Below are positions 9,621-18,099 of a stretch of DNA of 36,400 nucleotides, one piece after another. The translations under genes and the position numbers were made by a program. The stretch is from a bacterium (GTDB taxonomy: Bacteria; Patescibacteriota; Minisyncoccia; Phycocordibacterales; UBA9973): assembly GCA_027484965.1 (NCBI GenBank), contig JAIXRY010000013.1, positions 1-36,400 on the forward strand. The letters run 5' to 3'. The notes beneath the pieces were generated by a model. That model saw only the letters and a list, made by a program, of their open reading frames with translations, was not told where the DNA came from and did not search any database. Numbering within the stretch: the stretch's first letter is position 1; every line of letters starts with the position of its first letter.

Positions 9621-10089
9621 TAGTTCGTTCCGTTCTCCAGTTTTCTCAACTCTTCTATTGCTCTAATATTGAAGGCCCAGTCCTCATTGCTTAATAGGTC
9701 GGGGTTTGTGCCAGGCATATAGTACCTGATAAGCGCATTACCCCAACCTATATAATCTTGCTTAATCCAAACTTTCGACTGGGCTAAAGCTTTTTTATGG
9801 CTGCGTGAGGTATCTCAAGCAACGCATTCAATTGGCTATTAGCTGCTAAAAACTTACCGTTGTGGGTTTTAATGGTCTCATCGCCACCCAACCAACAGTT
9901 ATTGAGTAAGGTCTCGCCAAACTTCAATGGATCGGTTTGCGCAAACTTACTGGCTGCACTTAATACCACCCTGCTCGGTGCTTTTAAGTAGCAAACGCCA
10001 TCGCCAGCCTCTAACGCAAACACATCACCGTGTTCCTCTTTCCACTCTTGTACTTGCTGTGCAGTTACTGCTCCTTTTAATCCGCTCAT
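9620..10089 (-). CDS. Tail assembly chaperone G-T-type fusion made by -1 programmed frameshift (156 aa predicted)
   Basis: The 101-aa ORF (10089-9784) ends AAA AAG CTT TAG. A_AAA_AAG at 9796-9790 shifts -1 into an open frame ending TAA at 9622-9620, which overlaps the tape-measure ATG. Confidence 0.85.
9784..10089 (-). CDS. Tail assembly chaperone, unshifted product (G-like, 101 aa)
   Basis: Lies between tail tube and tape measure; frameshift signal at its 3' end. Confidence 0.75.
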   Translation of the reverse strand: MSGLKGAVTAQQVQEWKEEHGDVFALEAGDGVCYLKAPSRVVLSAASKFAQTDPLKFGETLLNNCWLGGDETIKTHNGKFLAANSQLNALLEIPHAAIKKL

Positions 10090-10101
10090 CGCCTTAATCG
10101 G

Positions 10102-10518
10102 TTATTGGTTATACTTAATATCGCCGATAATCAATGGAAGCTCTACTTCCATATTCATATCGCCTGTTTTTAATCCCTTCTTCACCTCCGTGAACTCGCA
10201 GTCCACAAGAGTATCAACTTTAACCACACCACCTTCATCTGGTGCATAGGCTATCACGACATCAAACATCCCAATATTGGTGATGTCATTGCCTGATCCT
10301 GCAAGCACTTGTAACGCTTCCAACTCACTTTGAAGAACCATTATTTTGCCTTCAAAATTCTTTGGGCCACGCCCTCTGGCTACTGGCTTACTGCCCCTCG
10401 CCATAATGTTTACTTTTTCCCTTTTGGTCGTGTACTCAACACCTGTGCAGCCAATAACTGGCTTACCAAGCATCTGTACTTTAACGTCCTGAAAGGCGTA
10501 TTCAATCCCGTTTATCAT
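10102..10518 (-). CDS. Phage tail tube-like protein
   Basis: 138 aa, directly downstream of the sheath; tube-like pattern. Confidence 0.65.
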   Translation of the reverse strand: MINGIEYAFQDVKVQMLGKPVIGCTGVEYTTKREKVNIMARGSKPVARGRGPKNFEGKIMVLQSELEALQVLAGSGNDITNIGMFDVVIAYAPDEGGVVKVDTLVDCEFTEVKKGLKTGDMNMEVELPLIIGDIKYNQ

Positions 10519-10521
10519 AGC

Positions 10522-10538
10522 TTTAAATAGCGTTTAAA
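10522..10538. repeat. Phased TTTAAA pair (11-bp period) between sheath and tube genes
   Basis: TTTAAA at 10522 and 10533. Confidence 0.5.
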
Positions 10539-10540
10539 GA

Positions 10541-11743
10541 TTAGGCGTTCGCACTATTTACATAGCCGAGCTTGATGTTGATGGTGCGGTTTGTACCCTT
10601 AGGCACTATCCCAACTACTACCTCGGTAGTGCTGGTGGCTAAAATATTCTGATTCAAATCAACGTAAGCACTCACGCTGCTTATCTCACTATTGTTCACC
10701 ATATTGGTGTTCAACGTGCGCTCCACAGCCGCTTGCAATGCCTTACCAACTCCTGCAGTAATCTTACCGTCTGCAGTTACTTCTACATCGTCGTTCAATT
10801 CCTGAACCATCGCCGTATAAGCAAGCACCCTTGCTTTATCAATCACCCTTCCAAGTGAAATGAATTTATAATCATCGGTAGCACCTGTGGCTGTATTATC
10901 ATTACTGATATAGTAACCGCCCAAGCCTTCAATAACTCTAAAGAAGATATATCCCTTATCGTGAAGGGTATCTAAAACGGTCTTGTTTTGTGAAAGCACA
11001 TTACCCACGTTGGCAATAAAGGCAGTAAGTATGCCCAAGTCCCCATCCTTCACTCTTGCAATAGAGCGTTGCACAGGAACAGCTACCAACTTACCAAGCA
11101 CCAAGCCTACTGCAGCATTATTACCTGTTGCGGTAGCACCAATTACACAGCCTACTGCATTATTGGTAGTGGCTGCCCAGTTCTTCAAATCGGCCAACAC
11201 GCCTGAACGTATCTGCACCAATCCTCGGAATGGTCTGTTTTGGTCGGCATAATCCTCCGCTAAGGCTTGCATATTAGCAACTGCAGTTACGCAATCGCCA
11301 TCCATACCGTCCGTAATAGTAGGAGTATAACCACTCGCAGGACTGCGAGTAATTGCCAATAACTTAACCCTTCCACCTGCTGCGTTCAAAATCGCACGAG
11401 CATAAGTGTTCACGGTCTTATCAACCATTTGCGCCAAGGTTACTGTATTAGCAACAACCATTACCCAAAGCTCTGCTCCAGTTGGTGCCTGCAAATAGAA
11501 ATCCTTAATTTGCTTATGCGCTTCTACCGAGTTGGTAGTATCGTAAGCAGCTGTTAAGCCTCGCTCTTCGGCATCCGCTAAGCTGAATATTTGGTAAGGT
11601 GTATTTAACACCACACCCAACACTGCCCCAGCTGCACTTACCGCAACACCGGTAACAATGATTGCAGCCACACCGTCAGCGGTATTGGCTGTTCCACCTA
11701 ACTGCCCATTTTGCAGTTCAATATTTACACTTGGTAATGGCAT
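10541..11743 (-). CDS. Contractile tail sheath protein (DUF2586-like)
   Basis: 400 aa, ITDGMDGDCVTAVANMQALAEDY..., synteny with tube, chaperone and tape measure. Confidence 0.78.
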   Translation of the reverse strand: MPLPSVNIELQNGQLGGTANTADGVAAIIVTGVAVSAAGAVLGVVLNTPYQIFSLADAEERGLTAAYDTTNSVEAHKQIKDFYLQAPTGAELWVMVVANTVTLAQMVDKTVNTYARAILNAAGGRVKLLAITRSPASGYTPTITDGMDGDCVTAVANMQALAEDYADQNRPFRGLVQIRSGVLADLKNWAATTNNAVGCVIGATATGNNAAVGLVLGKLVAVPVQRSIARVKDGDLGILTAFIANVGNVLSQNKTVLDTLHDKGYIFFRVIEGLGGYYISNDNTATGATDDYKFISLGRVIDKARVLAYTAMVQELNDDVEVTADGKITAGVGKALQAAVERTLNTNMVNNSEISSVSAYVDLNQNILATSTTEVVVGIVPKGTNRTINIKLGYVNSANA

Positions 11744-11745
11744 AA

Positions 11746-11955
11746 CTATGCAGGATTTACAGGTGATGGTTGTTCAACAACCTTGGCTTCTTTGGCTGCT
11801 ATTTCTACCACTTCAACAGAAGAAGTAGAAGCGTGCAAATCTGCTTCGGCTTTGTTTAAGAAGTACTGCCCATCAGTGGTAGCAAATACTACTTTCTGAT
11901 TAGGATGACTTTTAAATACGGGCGTGGCTCCGTGTATCAATTCTTGCTTATTCAT
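11746..11955 (-). CDS. Small hypothetical phage protein
   Basis: ORF co-oriented with and adjacent to the sheath gene. Confidence 0.5.
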   Translation of the reverse strand: MNKQELIHGATPVFKSHPNQKVVFATTDGQYFLNKAEADLHASTSSVEVVEIAAKEAKVVEQPSPVNPA

Positions 11956-11978
11956 AAGGGGCTCTCAAAATCTCAATG

Positions 11979-12052
11979 TTGCGGAAACAGGACTCGAACC
12001 TGCGGCCTCTTGGTTATGAGCCAAGCGAGCTGACCAACTGCTCCATTCCGCT
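11979..12052 (-). tRNA. tRNA with CAT anticodon (Met elongator or Ile2-like), no encoded CCA
   Basis: Cloverleaf: AGCGGAA / GAGC-AGTTGGTCA-GCTC / CTTGG-CTCATAA-CCAAG / GCAGG-TTCGAGT-CCTGT / TTCCGCA + A; 1-72 is an A-A mismatch. Confidence 0.88.
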
Positions 12053-12060
12053 GTATGTTT

Positions 12061-12087
12061 GAGTTGTCAAGTAATCCTTGACAACTC
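12061..12087. other. Hairpin GAGTTGTCAAG-TAATC-CTTGACAACTC
   Basis: Perfect 11-bp inverted repeat. Confidence 0.7.
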
Positions 12088-12097
12088 GTTTTATTCA

Positions 12098-12120
12098 GTT
12101 ATTAAGTAATCCTTAACAAC
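12098..12120. other. Second, related hairpin GTTATTAAG-TAATC-CTTAACAAC
   Basis: Near-perfect inverted repeat sharing the AAGTAATCCTT core with 12061-12087. Confidence 0.6.
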
Positions 12121-12633
12121 TCACTTTGTAATTCTACCAATTCCCACACCCGCCAAAAGGACGAGCAGGTAAGTAGCTATATCTGTTACTAACTCCAGAG
12201 TGGTCTTAGATTTTGAGTCTGATACACCCGAAGCTTGTGGCATCAAAACCCTATTTCTTAGGCTATTGACTTTACTCGTAAGGGTACTATTTATCTTTAT
12301 CAGGCTATCGCAATCAGCTGCAACATATATCTGCCGTCGAATGCTATCTACCTCTACTTTCAACCTTTGGCTTCTTTTCCCATTAGCTTGATTGTTGTAT
12401 TTATGATTGATTGTAAGCCTACCTGCACTATCGCAATTATAAGGTAGCCACTTTATCAAGGTTTCACCAGGCAAATAAGTAGTATCCCTAAAAGCCTCTT
12501 GGCTTATCCAAGTGCTATCATGAACGGTAATTATCTGCGGAGCAGGAGCCTTATTTCCCTTGCAACTGAAAAACAGCGTAGGGATAAGCACCATCAGCAA
12601 TAAAGCCTTGCCACCATTCCCCTTGTCTTTCAT
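12121..12633 (-). CDS. Nested candidate unimolecular spanin (170 aa, MKDKGNGGKALLLMVLIPTLFFSC...)
   Basis: Internal ATG at 12633 gives a typical lipoprotein signal peptide plus a C-terminal TM. Confidence 0.45.
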   Translation of the reverse strand: MKDKGNGGKALLLMVLIPTLFFSCKGNKAPAPQIITVHDSTWISQEAFRDTTYLPGETLIKWLPYNCDSAGRLTINHKYNNQANGKRSQRLKVEVDSIRRQIYVAADCDSLIKINSTLTSKVNSLRNRVLMPQASGVSDSKSKTTLELVTDIATYLLVLLAGVGIGRITK

Positions 12634-12780
12634 AAACAACAAACCAATACCTGCAGTAATGCCAATGCTTGCCTCCGTCCATCCTATTTCAAGGACAAAC
12701 ACACTCGCCAAACTGGCAAGTATCACCAACGCACCCAATAGGGTAGTTACTGGCTCTTTAAAATTGGAAAATTTAAACAT
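12121..12780 (-). CDS. Membrane lysis protein: holin-like N-terminus continuous with a spanin-like region
   Basis: Two N-terminal hydrophobic segments, an internal lipobox-like LFFSC, coiled-coil-type middle and C-terminal TM (ATYLLVLLAGVGIG); adjacent to amidase. Confidence 0.6.
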   Translation of the reverse strand: MFKFSNFKEPVTTLLGALVILASLASVFVLEIGWTEASIGITAGIGLLFMKDKGNGGKALLLMVLIPTLFFSCKGNKAPAPQIITVHDSTWISQEAFRDTTYLPGETLIKWLPYNCDSAGRLTINHKYNNQANGKRSQRLKVEVDSIRRQIYVAADCDSLIKINSTLTSKVNSLRNRVLMPQASGVSDSKSKTTLELVTDIATYLLVLLAGVGIGRITK

Positions 12781-12795
12781 CGTTTTATTCCAGAT

Positions 12796-13215
12796 TTATG
12801 CTAAATGAATTTCTTTTAACCAGTCCTTTACTTCAAAACTTGGACAAGCTTTCTTTACCCCTTTAAAGTCCTTATGCCCTAAAATTTGAGCCTTCGGGTA
12901 CTTCAACATATACTCCTTTACAAGCTGCTCCATTGTTGCCTTTTGCGCTGGAGTTCTAGTATCCTTCGGTGTTTTACCATCCTTATCCACACCGCCCATA
13001 TAGCAGATATGAATTGAATTGGCATTAAAGCCCTTTGCTCCGTAGGTGAATCGCTCATCCTTGCTTAGCTCAAGAACTTCACCGTCCGCAAGTATCATCT
13101 TGTGGTAACCTGGTCTATCCCAACCAAGCTTCGCCCAATGAGCTCTAACTCCTGCCATCGTAGAAGTTGGCTGACCTGCGCTGCAGTGAATTACGATGTA
13201 TCTAATCCTTCTCAT
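12796..13215 (-). CDS. N-acetylmuramoyl-L-alanine amidase (Amidase_2 / T7 lysozyme-like endolysin)
   Basis: YIVIHCSAGQ, GYHKMI, NSIHICYMGG, ILGHKDFKGVKKACPSF. Confidence 0.92.
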   Translation of the reverse strand: MRRIRYIVIHCSAGQPTSTMAGVRAHWAKLGWDRPGYHKMILADGEVLELSKDERFTYGAKGFNANSIHICYMGGVDKDGKTPKDTRTPAQKATMEQLVKEYMLKYPKAQILGHKDFKGVKKACPSFEVKDWLKEIHLA

Positions 13216-13399
13216 TCCTCTTAGCGTGATATGCGTGAACTATCTTCTTGAAAAGCATCTGCCCAGCAGCACCCGCAAAACCACAAGCCAAAGCAGTAAG
13301 CACCGTTGCAATCGTGTCTAAGCCAATCATATTAGCTATCGCACCACTTACTAAGCCTAATACTGGACCAGTCGGAGCATCGTGTTGTATTGGTTGCAT
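13202..13399 (-). CDS. Small holin-like membrane protein
   Basis: 65 aa with hydrophobic segments and a charged C-terminus; overlaps the endolysin start. Confidence 0.6.
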   Translation of the reverse strand: MQPIQHDAPTGPVLGLVSGAIANMIGLDTIATVLTALACGFAGAAGQMLFKKIVHAYHAKRNEKD

Positions 13400-13485
13400 T
13401 GAAGCAGTTGGGTTGTTGATGGTTTAAAAGAAAGGGGCAGCAAAACAAGGTCTCGCCACCCCTTGGAATGAACGTAGAGGACTCT

Positions 13486-13929
13486 TTATGGCTGCACAAA
13501 CCTACTGGCTTCTATCCACCTCGTACCGTCAAAGTACAGGGTAATAACAACCGATTTATTCGCAGCTAAGGTTATGCTTGTGGTACTGCCCACGATTAAA
13601 TTAGTGCTACTCACCAGCTTTAATTTTCGCGAACTGCCATCGCTTCTAAATTGTAGATATACCTTATCGCCTAGCTTGCTCCCCGCAACCGATTGAATGC
13701 GGACCGCCAAGCTATCACTTAAGGTAGTGGCACATCGCACGTGCGTTTCAAAAACCCTTGGCGTTAGCTTCAAGGTATCAACCCCAGTCGCTAAAGTGTA
13801 GGTTACCAATCCCAAATTCAGCGGACGATAGGTATTATCTTGGCTTGGCGTAGTTCCAAAGCGTTGCGCCATCACAGGCTGCACAAGAAACGAGGTAATA
13901 AGTATTAGGAAGAAGAACAGCTTTTTCAT
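13486..13929 (-). CDS. Secreted hypothetical protein
   Basis: Signal peptide MKKLFFFLILITSFLVQPVMAQ. Confidence 0.6.
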   Translation of the reverse strand: MKKLFFFLILITSFLVQPVMAQRFGTTPSQDNTYRPLNLGLVTYTLATGVDTLKLTPRVFETHVRCATTLSDSLAVRIQSVAGSKLGDKVYLQFRSDGSSRKLKLVSSTNLIVGSTTSITLAANKSVVITLYFDGTRWIEASRFVQP

Positions 13930-13976
13930 AGTGTCTTTATTTATGTTGGATTTAAATAATATTGATTGATATAGTA

Positions 13977-14009
13977 GTTGAACTGCTCTAATATTTAGAG
14001 CAGTTCAAC
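13977..14009. other. Perfect inverted repeat GTTGAACTGCTCTAA-TAT-TTAGAGCAGTTCAAC downstream of the capsid gene
   Basis: 15-bp perfect arms, 3-nt loop; followed by ATTTTTT on the + strand. Confidence 0.85.
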
Positions 14010-14014
14010 ATTTT

Positions 14015-14968
14015 TTACGCTGCTGGTGCAACGTACTTATAGAATACACACTGGCTTGGGAATGCCACTGTTACATCTGCCTTCATCAACATCTTTACGA
14101 AGTGCAACTCAGAGTTGTTTTGTAAACGGTCTAACTGTACAGAGTTTTCGTCGCTGCTGCTGTTAATACCCATCCACAAGTTTGAACTCATATCGGCCAT
14201 ACCCACAGTGATAATAAAGCAGTCATCGCTCATGCCAGCACACTTCACAACCTTTAAGCCGTTCAACTGCCACAAGGCTGATTCTACAATGCTAACGCCT
14301 TTGTTAGTTTGGTTTTGCTGGGCTTGCTGATAAAGTGCCGCCGACTTATAGTTCATAAACACCTTCGTGTTAGGATTAAACTTTAAGGCATCTGGCAATA
14401 AAGCATAACCTGCTTGCAACTTAGAAACAATATTTGCTGCAGTTAGTGCAACAGGCGTTTCTACTTTAACAGTATTAGTTGAATCGTTCAAACGCTTCTC
14501 AATACCATTAAATCGGCTTAAGCTCTTACTTACCTCAGGCTCAATACTCATATCGCCTCTCCAAATTAAAGCTTCCGTTTCCTTGGCAACCTTTTGGAAA
14601 ATACGGCTTATCATATAAGCCTCAGGCACAAGAGGCAAACCTCTATTAAGAATAGTTGGGCTCAACTGCTCGGCAAACCATCCCTGCTCGTGGTCTCTCG
14701 GGTTAAACTCGGCATAAACCATAATATCTTGTGGCTCTAAAACCACAGAATCAATGGTAATCGTATTACCACTTGTTGGCGTTGCCTGACGTTCCTGAAA
14801 AACCTCCCCTTCTACCTCCATAGTAGGCACGGAAAACTTCTTGCGAATATCATCCATCACCATTATGCTTCCGCTCTGAATGGTGTCTGCGCCTGTAAGT
14901 GCGGTGCTTATGAAGGCACTTGCAGCCTTACCTGCATAACTGGTATCTTTAATATCGAATCCTGGCAT
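14015..14968 (-). CDS. Major capsid protein (HK97-fold type)
   Basis: 317 aa after the prohead protease; capsid-like composition and layout. Confidence 0.75.
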   Translation of the reverse strand: MPGFDIKDTSYAGKAASAFISTALTGADTIQSGSIMVMDDIRKKFSVPTMEVEGEVFQERQATPTSGNTITIDSVVLEPQDIMVYAEFNPRDHEQGWFAEQLSPTILNRGLPLVPEAYMISRIFQKVAKETEALIWRGDMSIEPEVSKSLSRFNGIEKRLNDSTNTVKVETPVALTAANIVSKLQAGYALLPDALKFNPNTKVFMNYKSAALYQQAQQNQTNKGVSIVESALWQLNGLKVVKCAGMSDDCFIITVGMADMSSNLWMGINSSSDENSVQLDRLQNNSELHFVKMLMKADVTVAFPSQCVFYKYVAPAA

Positions 14969-15023
14969 CAGCTTCGTTTGTTAAATGGTTCTTAAGAATA
15001 AATTTTATGAGCTTAGGTTTTAC

Positions 15024-15974
15024 CTAATTCCCTTGGGTTCTTTTTTTGATGTCCAACATCAGGTTTACAACACTTGCCTGACCTTCCACTGGCTTCTTAT
15101 CGTCCTTGTCGTCCTTCTTTCCGCCTTCACCGCCAAGTGATAGCTTTACCTTCTCAATAAGCTCGTTCATATCAAACGGCTTTGCGCCCGCTCCTGCTTC
15201 TGGCTTCACACCAAGCACCTCGGTAACCGCTTCAATATCAGCTTTGGCAAGTTTCTCCCAGTTCGCCTTATTGGCTTCCGTAACTAAGCCATTGGTAGTA
15301 CCAATGCTCAAAACCGCTTTTACAATGGTATCAGACACTTCTACCTTTGCAGCAACATCGGCTTGCTTGGTTAATAATGCGTCAACAGCAGCAAGTGCTT
15401 CTTGCTCGGTGGCCGTTGCAGCTAATCCAAGCTTTACAAATAATTGTTTCATATCTTCTTCTGTTGTTACAGTGGGTAGTAACTTGTTTAAATAGGCTTC
15501 GTCAAAACCTGCGGAAAGGGTTATACCACCTTCAAACTTCAATTGTAAGCTGTTCTGATTAGCAGGAGTACCAGTAATGGAAGCTTCATAAATACTACAC
15601 TTCGTAACTGTTGGTCTCCGCTGCCCTGGTAACATCAACATTGGATCTTCGCTTGTCTCACGGACTAAAAACCCGATGCTCGCACCCTTCAAAAATCCTG
15701 ATTCTACTTTGGAGGCTACCTCCATTGCTTTTTCGTCGTTCTCATCGAAAACAGCATCCGCCAAAAGCTTACTCCCCTCAACCCTTAAGTTTTCCCACCT
15801 ACCAATTGGCTTCTCATCGTAGCCTGTATTGTGGTTATAAAACATCACTGGGTTCTTCATAAAACCAGTCAAGTCAATGCCTGCCGTCAAAACCCTAAAG
15901 GCATAACGGTTTACCGATTCATCTGAAAGTACGAAGGTCTTTTTCACTTTGCAAAGCTGCAACCCTATCTGCAC
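15024..15974 (-). CDS. Prohead protease fused to scaffold-like C-terminus (GTG start)
   Basis: HK97 prohead protease pattern (NPVMFYNHNT, GFLKGASIGF, YEASITGTPANQNSLQL), charged C-terminus. Confidence 0.85.
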   Translation of the reverse strand: MQIGLQLCKVKKTFVLSDESVNRYAFRVLTAGIDLTGFMKNPVMFYNHNTGYDEKPIGRWENLRVEGSKLLADAVFDENDEKAMEVASKVESGFLKGASIGFLVRETSEDPMLMLPGQRRPTVTKCSIYEASITGTPANQNSLQLKFEGGITLSAGFDEAYLNKLLPTVTTEEDMKQLFVKLGLAATATEQEALAAVDALLTKQADVAAKVEVSDTIVKAVLSIGTTNGLVTEANKANWEKLAKADIEAVTEVLGVKPEAGAGAKPFDMNELIEKVKLSLGGEGGKKDDKDDKKPVEGQASVVNLMLDIKKRTQGN

Positions 15975-16001
15975 CTCAAAAAATAGAACTATACTATTGA
16001 T

Positions 16002-16040
16002 GCTTTTTTAATCATTGTTTATGCCGCTTTTTTAATCATT
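16002..16040. promoter_or_regulatory. Direct repeat GCTTTTTTAATCATT x2 in the divergent late-gene intergenic region
   Basis: Identical 15-mers at 16002-16016 and 16026-16040. Confidence 0.6.
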
Positions 16041-16088
16041 AGTAACCACCTTTTCGCCCTTGCATTTATAGGTATGCACCTTTGTAAT

Positions 16089-16547
16089 ATGGCAGCAGAT
16101 TATACCAAGCTTAAGGCAGTAGCAAAGGACCTATTTATGTTAGGTTACAGCCAAAACGAAATTGCTGAAATTACCAAGGTCTCAGTAAAAACGATGAGCC
16201 AGTGGGCTATTGCTGGCAAGTGGCAAGAGCTTAGAGCAGAAGAAGGTTTAAAGGCTGAAACCATTACTGACCTAGCCCAAAATCTATTGATTACCCAACT
16301 AAAGGCATTGTCCGAAACTGGTGTAGATCCCGAAACTGGCAAGCCTAGAAAGATGGACAAAGGCGATATTGATGCTGCTCAAAAGCTACATACAATGGTA
16401 AAAGGCAAAACCCAACGCTGGGCAGATATTGTCAATAACGTCCGTGAATTGGTTGATTTCGTGGCTTCCCAAGATTCCGAATTAGCCAAGCTCCTAATGC
16501 CTCTGGTGAACGAATACATTATGGCAAAACGTAAGGAGGTCGCCTAA
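16089..16547 (+). CDS. Terminase small subunit-like DNA-binding protein
   Basis: HTH (GYSQNEIAEITKVSVKTMSQWA), directly upstream of large terminase. Alternative start at 16074. Confidence 0.75.
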   Translation: MAADYTKLKAVAKDLFMLGYSQNEIAEITKVSVKTMSQWAIAGKWQELRAEEGLKAETITDLAQNLLITQLKALSETGVDPETGKPRKMDKGDIDAAQKLHTMVKGKTQRWADIVNNVRELVDFVASQDSELAKLLMPLVNEYIMAKRKEVA

Positions 16548-16548
16548 T

Positions 16549-18087
16549 ATGAATCAGAACGATAAGGCTTACAAAGAGTGGCTTGCCTTGTGCGACCGTA
16601 TCAGCAAAAGCACCGCTATCAATACCACCGAAACCCCCAAGGAGCAACAAGCACGTATCAAACGCCTGCTTGCCTCTTTTGAAGATTTCTGTTATTACTA
16701 CTTCCCTGCTTTCACAGAGTCAAAGTTTGGATGGTTCCACCTTCGTGCTGCCAAAGCCATAATTAATGATCCTAAAATATTTGCCGTTTTGGAGTGGCCA
16801 CGTGAACACGCCAAGTCCATCTTTGCCGATGTCCTTATCCCAATGTTCCTCAAAGCTCGTGGCGAGCTTACAGGTATGATGGTTGCCTCTGCCAACGAAA
16901 AGAAGGCGCAAAAGCTACTGGGCGATATTCAGGCTGAACTACTATCCAACCAACGCTTCATCCACGACTTTGGCAAGCAATCGGGTTTTGGTTCTTGGTC
17001 TGATGGCTTCTTCCAAACAAACGACAATATTGGCTTCTGGGCTTTCGGTCGTGATCAGTCTGCACGTGGTTCAAGGGTAGGTGAAAACCGACCAAACTAT
17101 GGCGTAATTGACGATATTGACGATGCCACTGTGGTACGCAATGAGCAACGTGTAGATGAGTATGTAAACTGGATCAAGGAAGATTTTATGAACTGTATGC
17201 CCTTGGCTGGCTCTCGCTTAGTCATTGCCGGTAACCGCATTCATAAGAAGTCTATCCTTGCCAAGATAGTGGAGGATATTGAACCAGGTGATCCTGTTAA
17301 TCCCTTCATCTACCACCTCAAAGTATTTGCCATTGAAACCAAGGCGCACAAAAGAGCTGAAATCCACAACGGGCAACCTGCTTGGAAGGAACGCTATACT
17401 TTGGAGCACTTTGAAGATAGATTTAATAAAATCGGTTACCGCTCTACTTGTCGGGAATACTTCCACGAGCACGTAGAACAGGGCATCGTATTCAAACCCG
17501 AGGATATTATTTGGGGCAAATGCCCACCCCTTAAAGCGATGGAGCAGCTTGTAAGCTACTGCGATCCATCCTTTAAAGACACTAAAAAGAACGATTACAA
17601 AGGCGTGGTACTTGTCGGTCGTATCGGCACCAACTACTATATCATTCGGGCATTTGTACGCCAAGCCACCACTTCGGCTATGGTGCAAGCTCACTACGAT
17701 ATGCACGAGCATTGCAAAGGGTATGCCGTGCGCCACTATATGGAGGCTAACTTCTTGCAGGATATTCTATTGGACGAGTACGATACAGAAGGCGCAAGCC
17801 GTGGTTACTCCCTCGCTATCCGTCCAGACCGTGAGAAAAAGCCTGACAAATATTCCCGTATTGAAAACCTGCAACCCCTTTTTGAACGTAAAAAAATAAT
17901 ATTCAATGAGGATTGCAGAACCGATACGGATATGAATACGCTTAAAGAGCAACTCCTTTCTTTCCCTTACGGACACGACGATGGTCCCGATGCCTTGGAA
18001 GGTGCCCTCTCAAAAATGGCATCCAAAGCCCGAAGCGGTAAAATCGTACCACGCTTTGGCAACTATGCCCGAAACCCTAACCGCTAA
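16549..18087 (+). CDS. Terminase large subunit
   Basis: VLEWPREHAKSIFADVLIP (Walker A-like), GVIDDIDDATV, C-terminal nuclease-like YCDPSFKDTKKNDYKG. Confidence 0.9.
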   Translation: MNQNDKAYKEWLALCDRISKSTAINTTETPKEQQARIKRLLASFEDFCYYYFPAFTESKFGWFHLRAAKAIINDPKIFAVLEWPREHAKSIFADVLIPMFLKARGELTGMMVASANEKKAQKLLGDIQAELLSNQRFIHDFGKQSGFGSWSDGFFQTNDNIGFWAFGRDQSARGSRVGENRPNYGVIDDIDDATVVRNEQRVDEYVNWIKEDFMNCMPLAGSRLVIAGNRIHKKSILAKIVEDIEPGDPVNPFIYHLKVFAIETKAHKRAEIHNGQPAWKERYTLEHFEDRFNKIGYRSTCREYFHEHVEQGIVFKPEDIIWGKCPPLKAMEQLVSYCDPSFKDTKKNDYKGVVLVGRIGTNYYIIRAFVRQATTSAMVQAHYDMHEHCKGYAVRHYMEANFLQDILLDEYDTEGASRGYSLAIRPDREKKPDKYSRIENLQPLFERKKIIFNEDCRTDTDMNTLKEQLLSFPYGHDDGPDALEGALSKMASKARSGKIVPRFGNYARNPNR

Positions 18088-18099
18088 CAACCTACCCCT

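Noticed and set aside
4797-9623. Plus-strand ORFs within the tail region (4797, 6305, 6714, 7782, 8074, 8911, 9172, 9266, 9348)
   Set aside because: All antisense to well-supported tail genes; low-complexity or biased translations typical of shadow ORFs.
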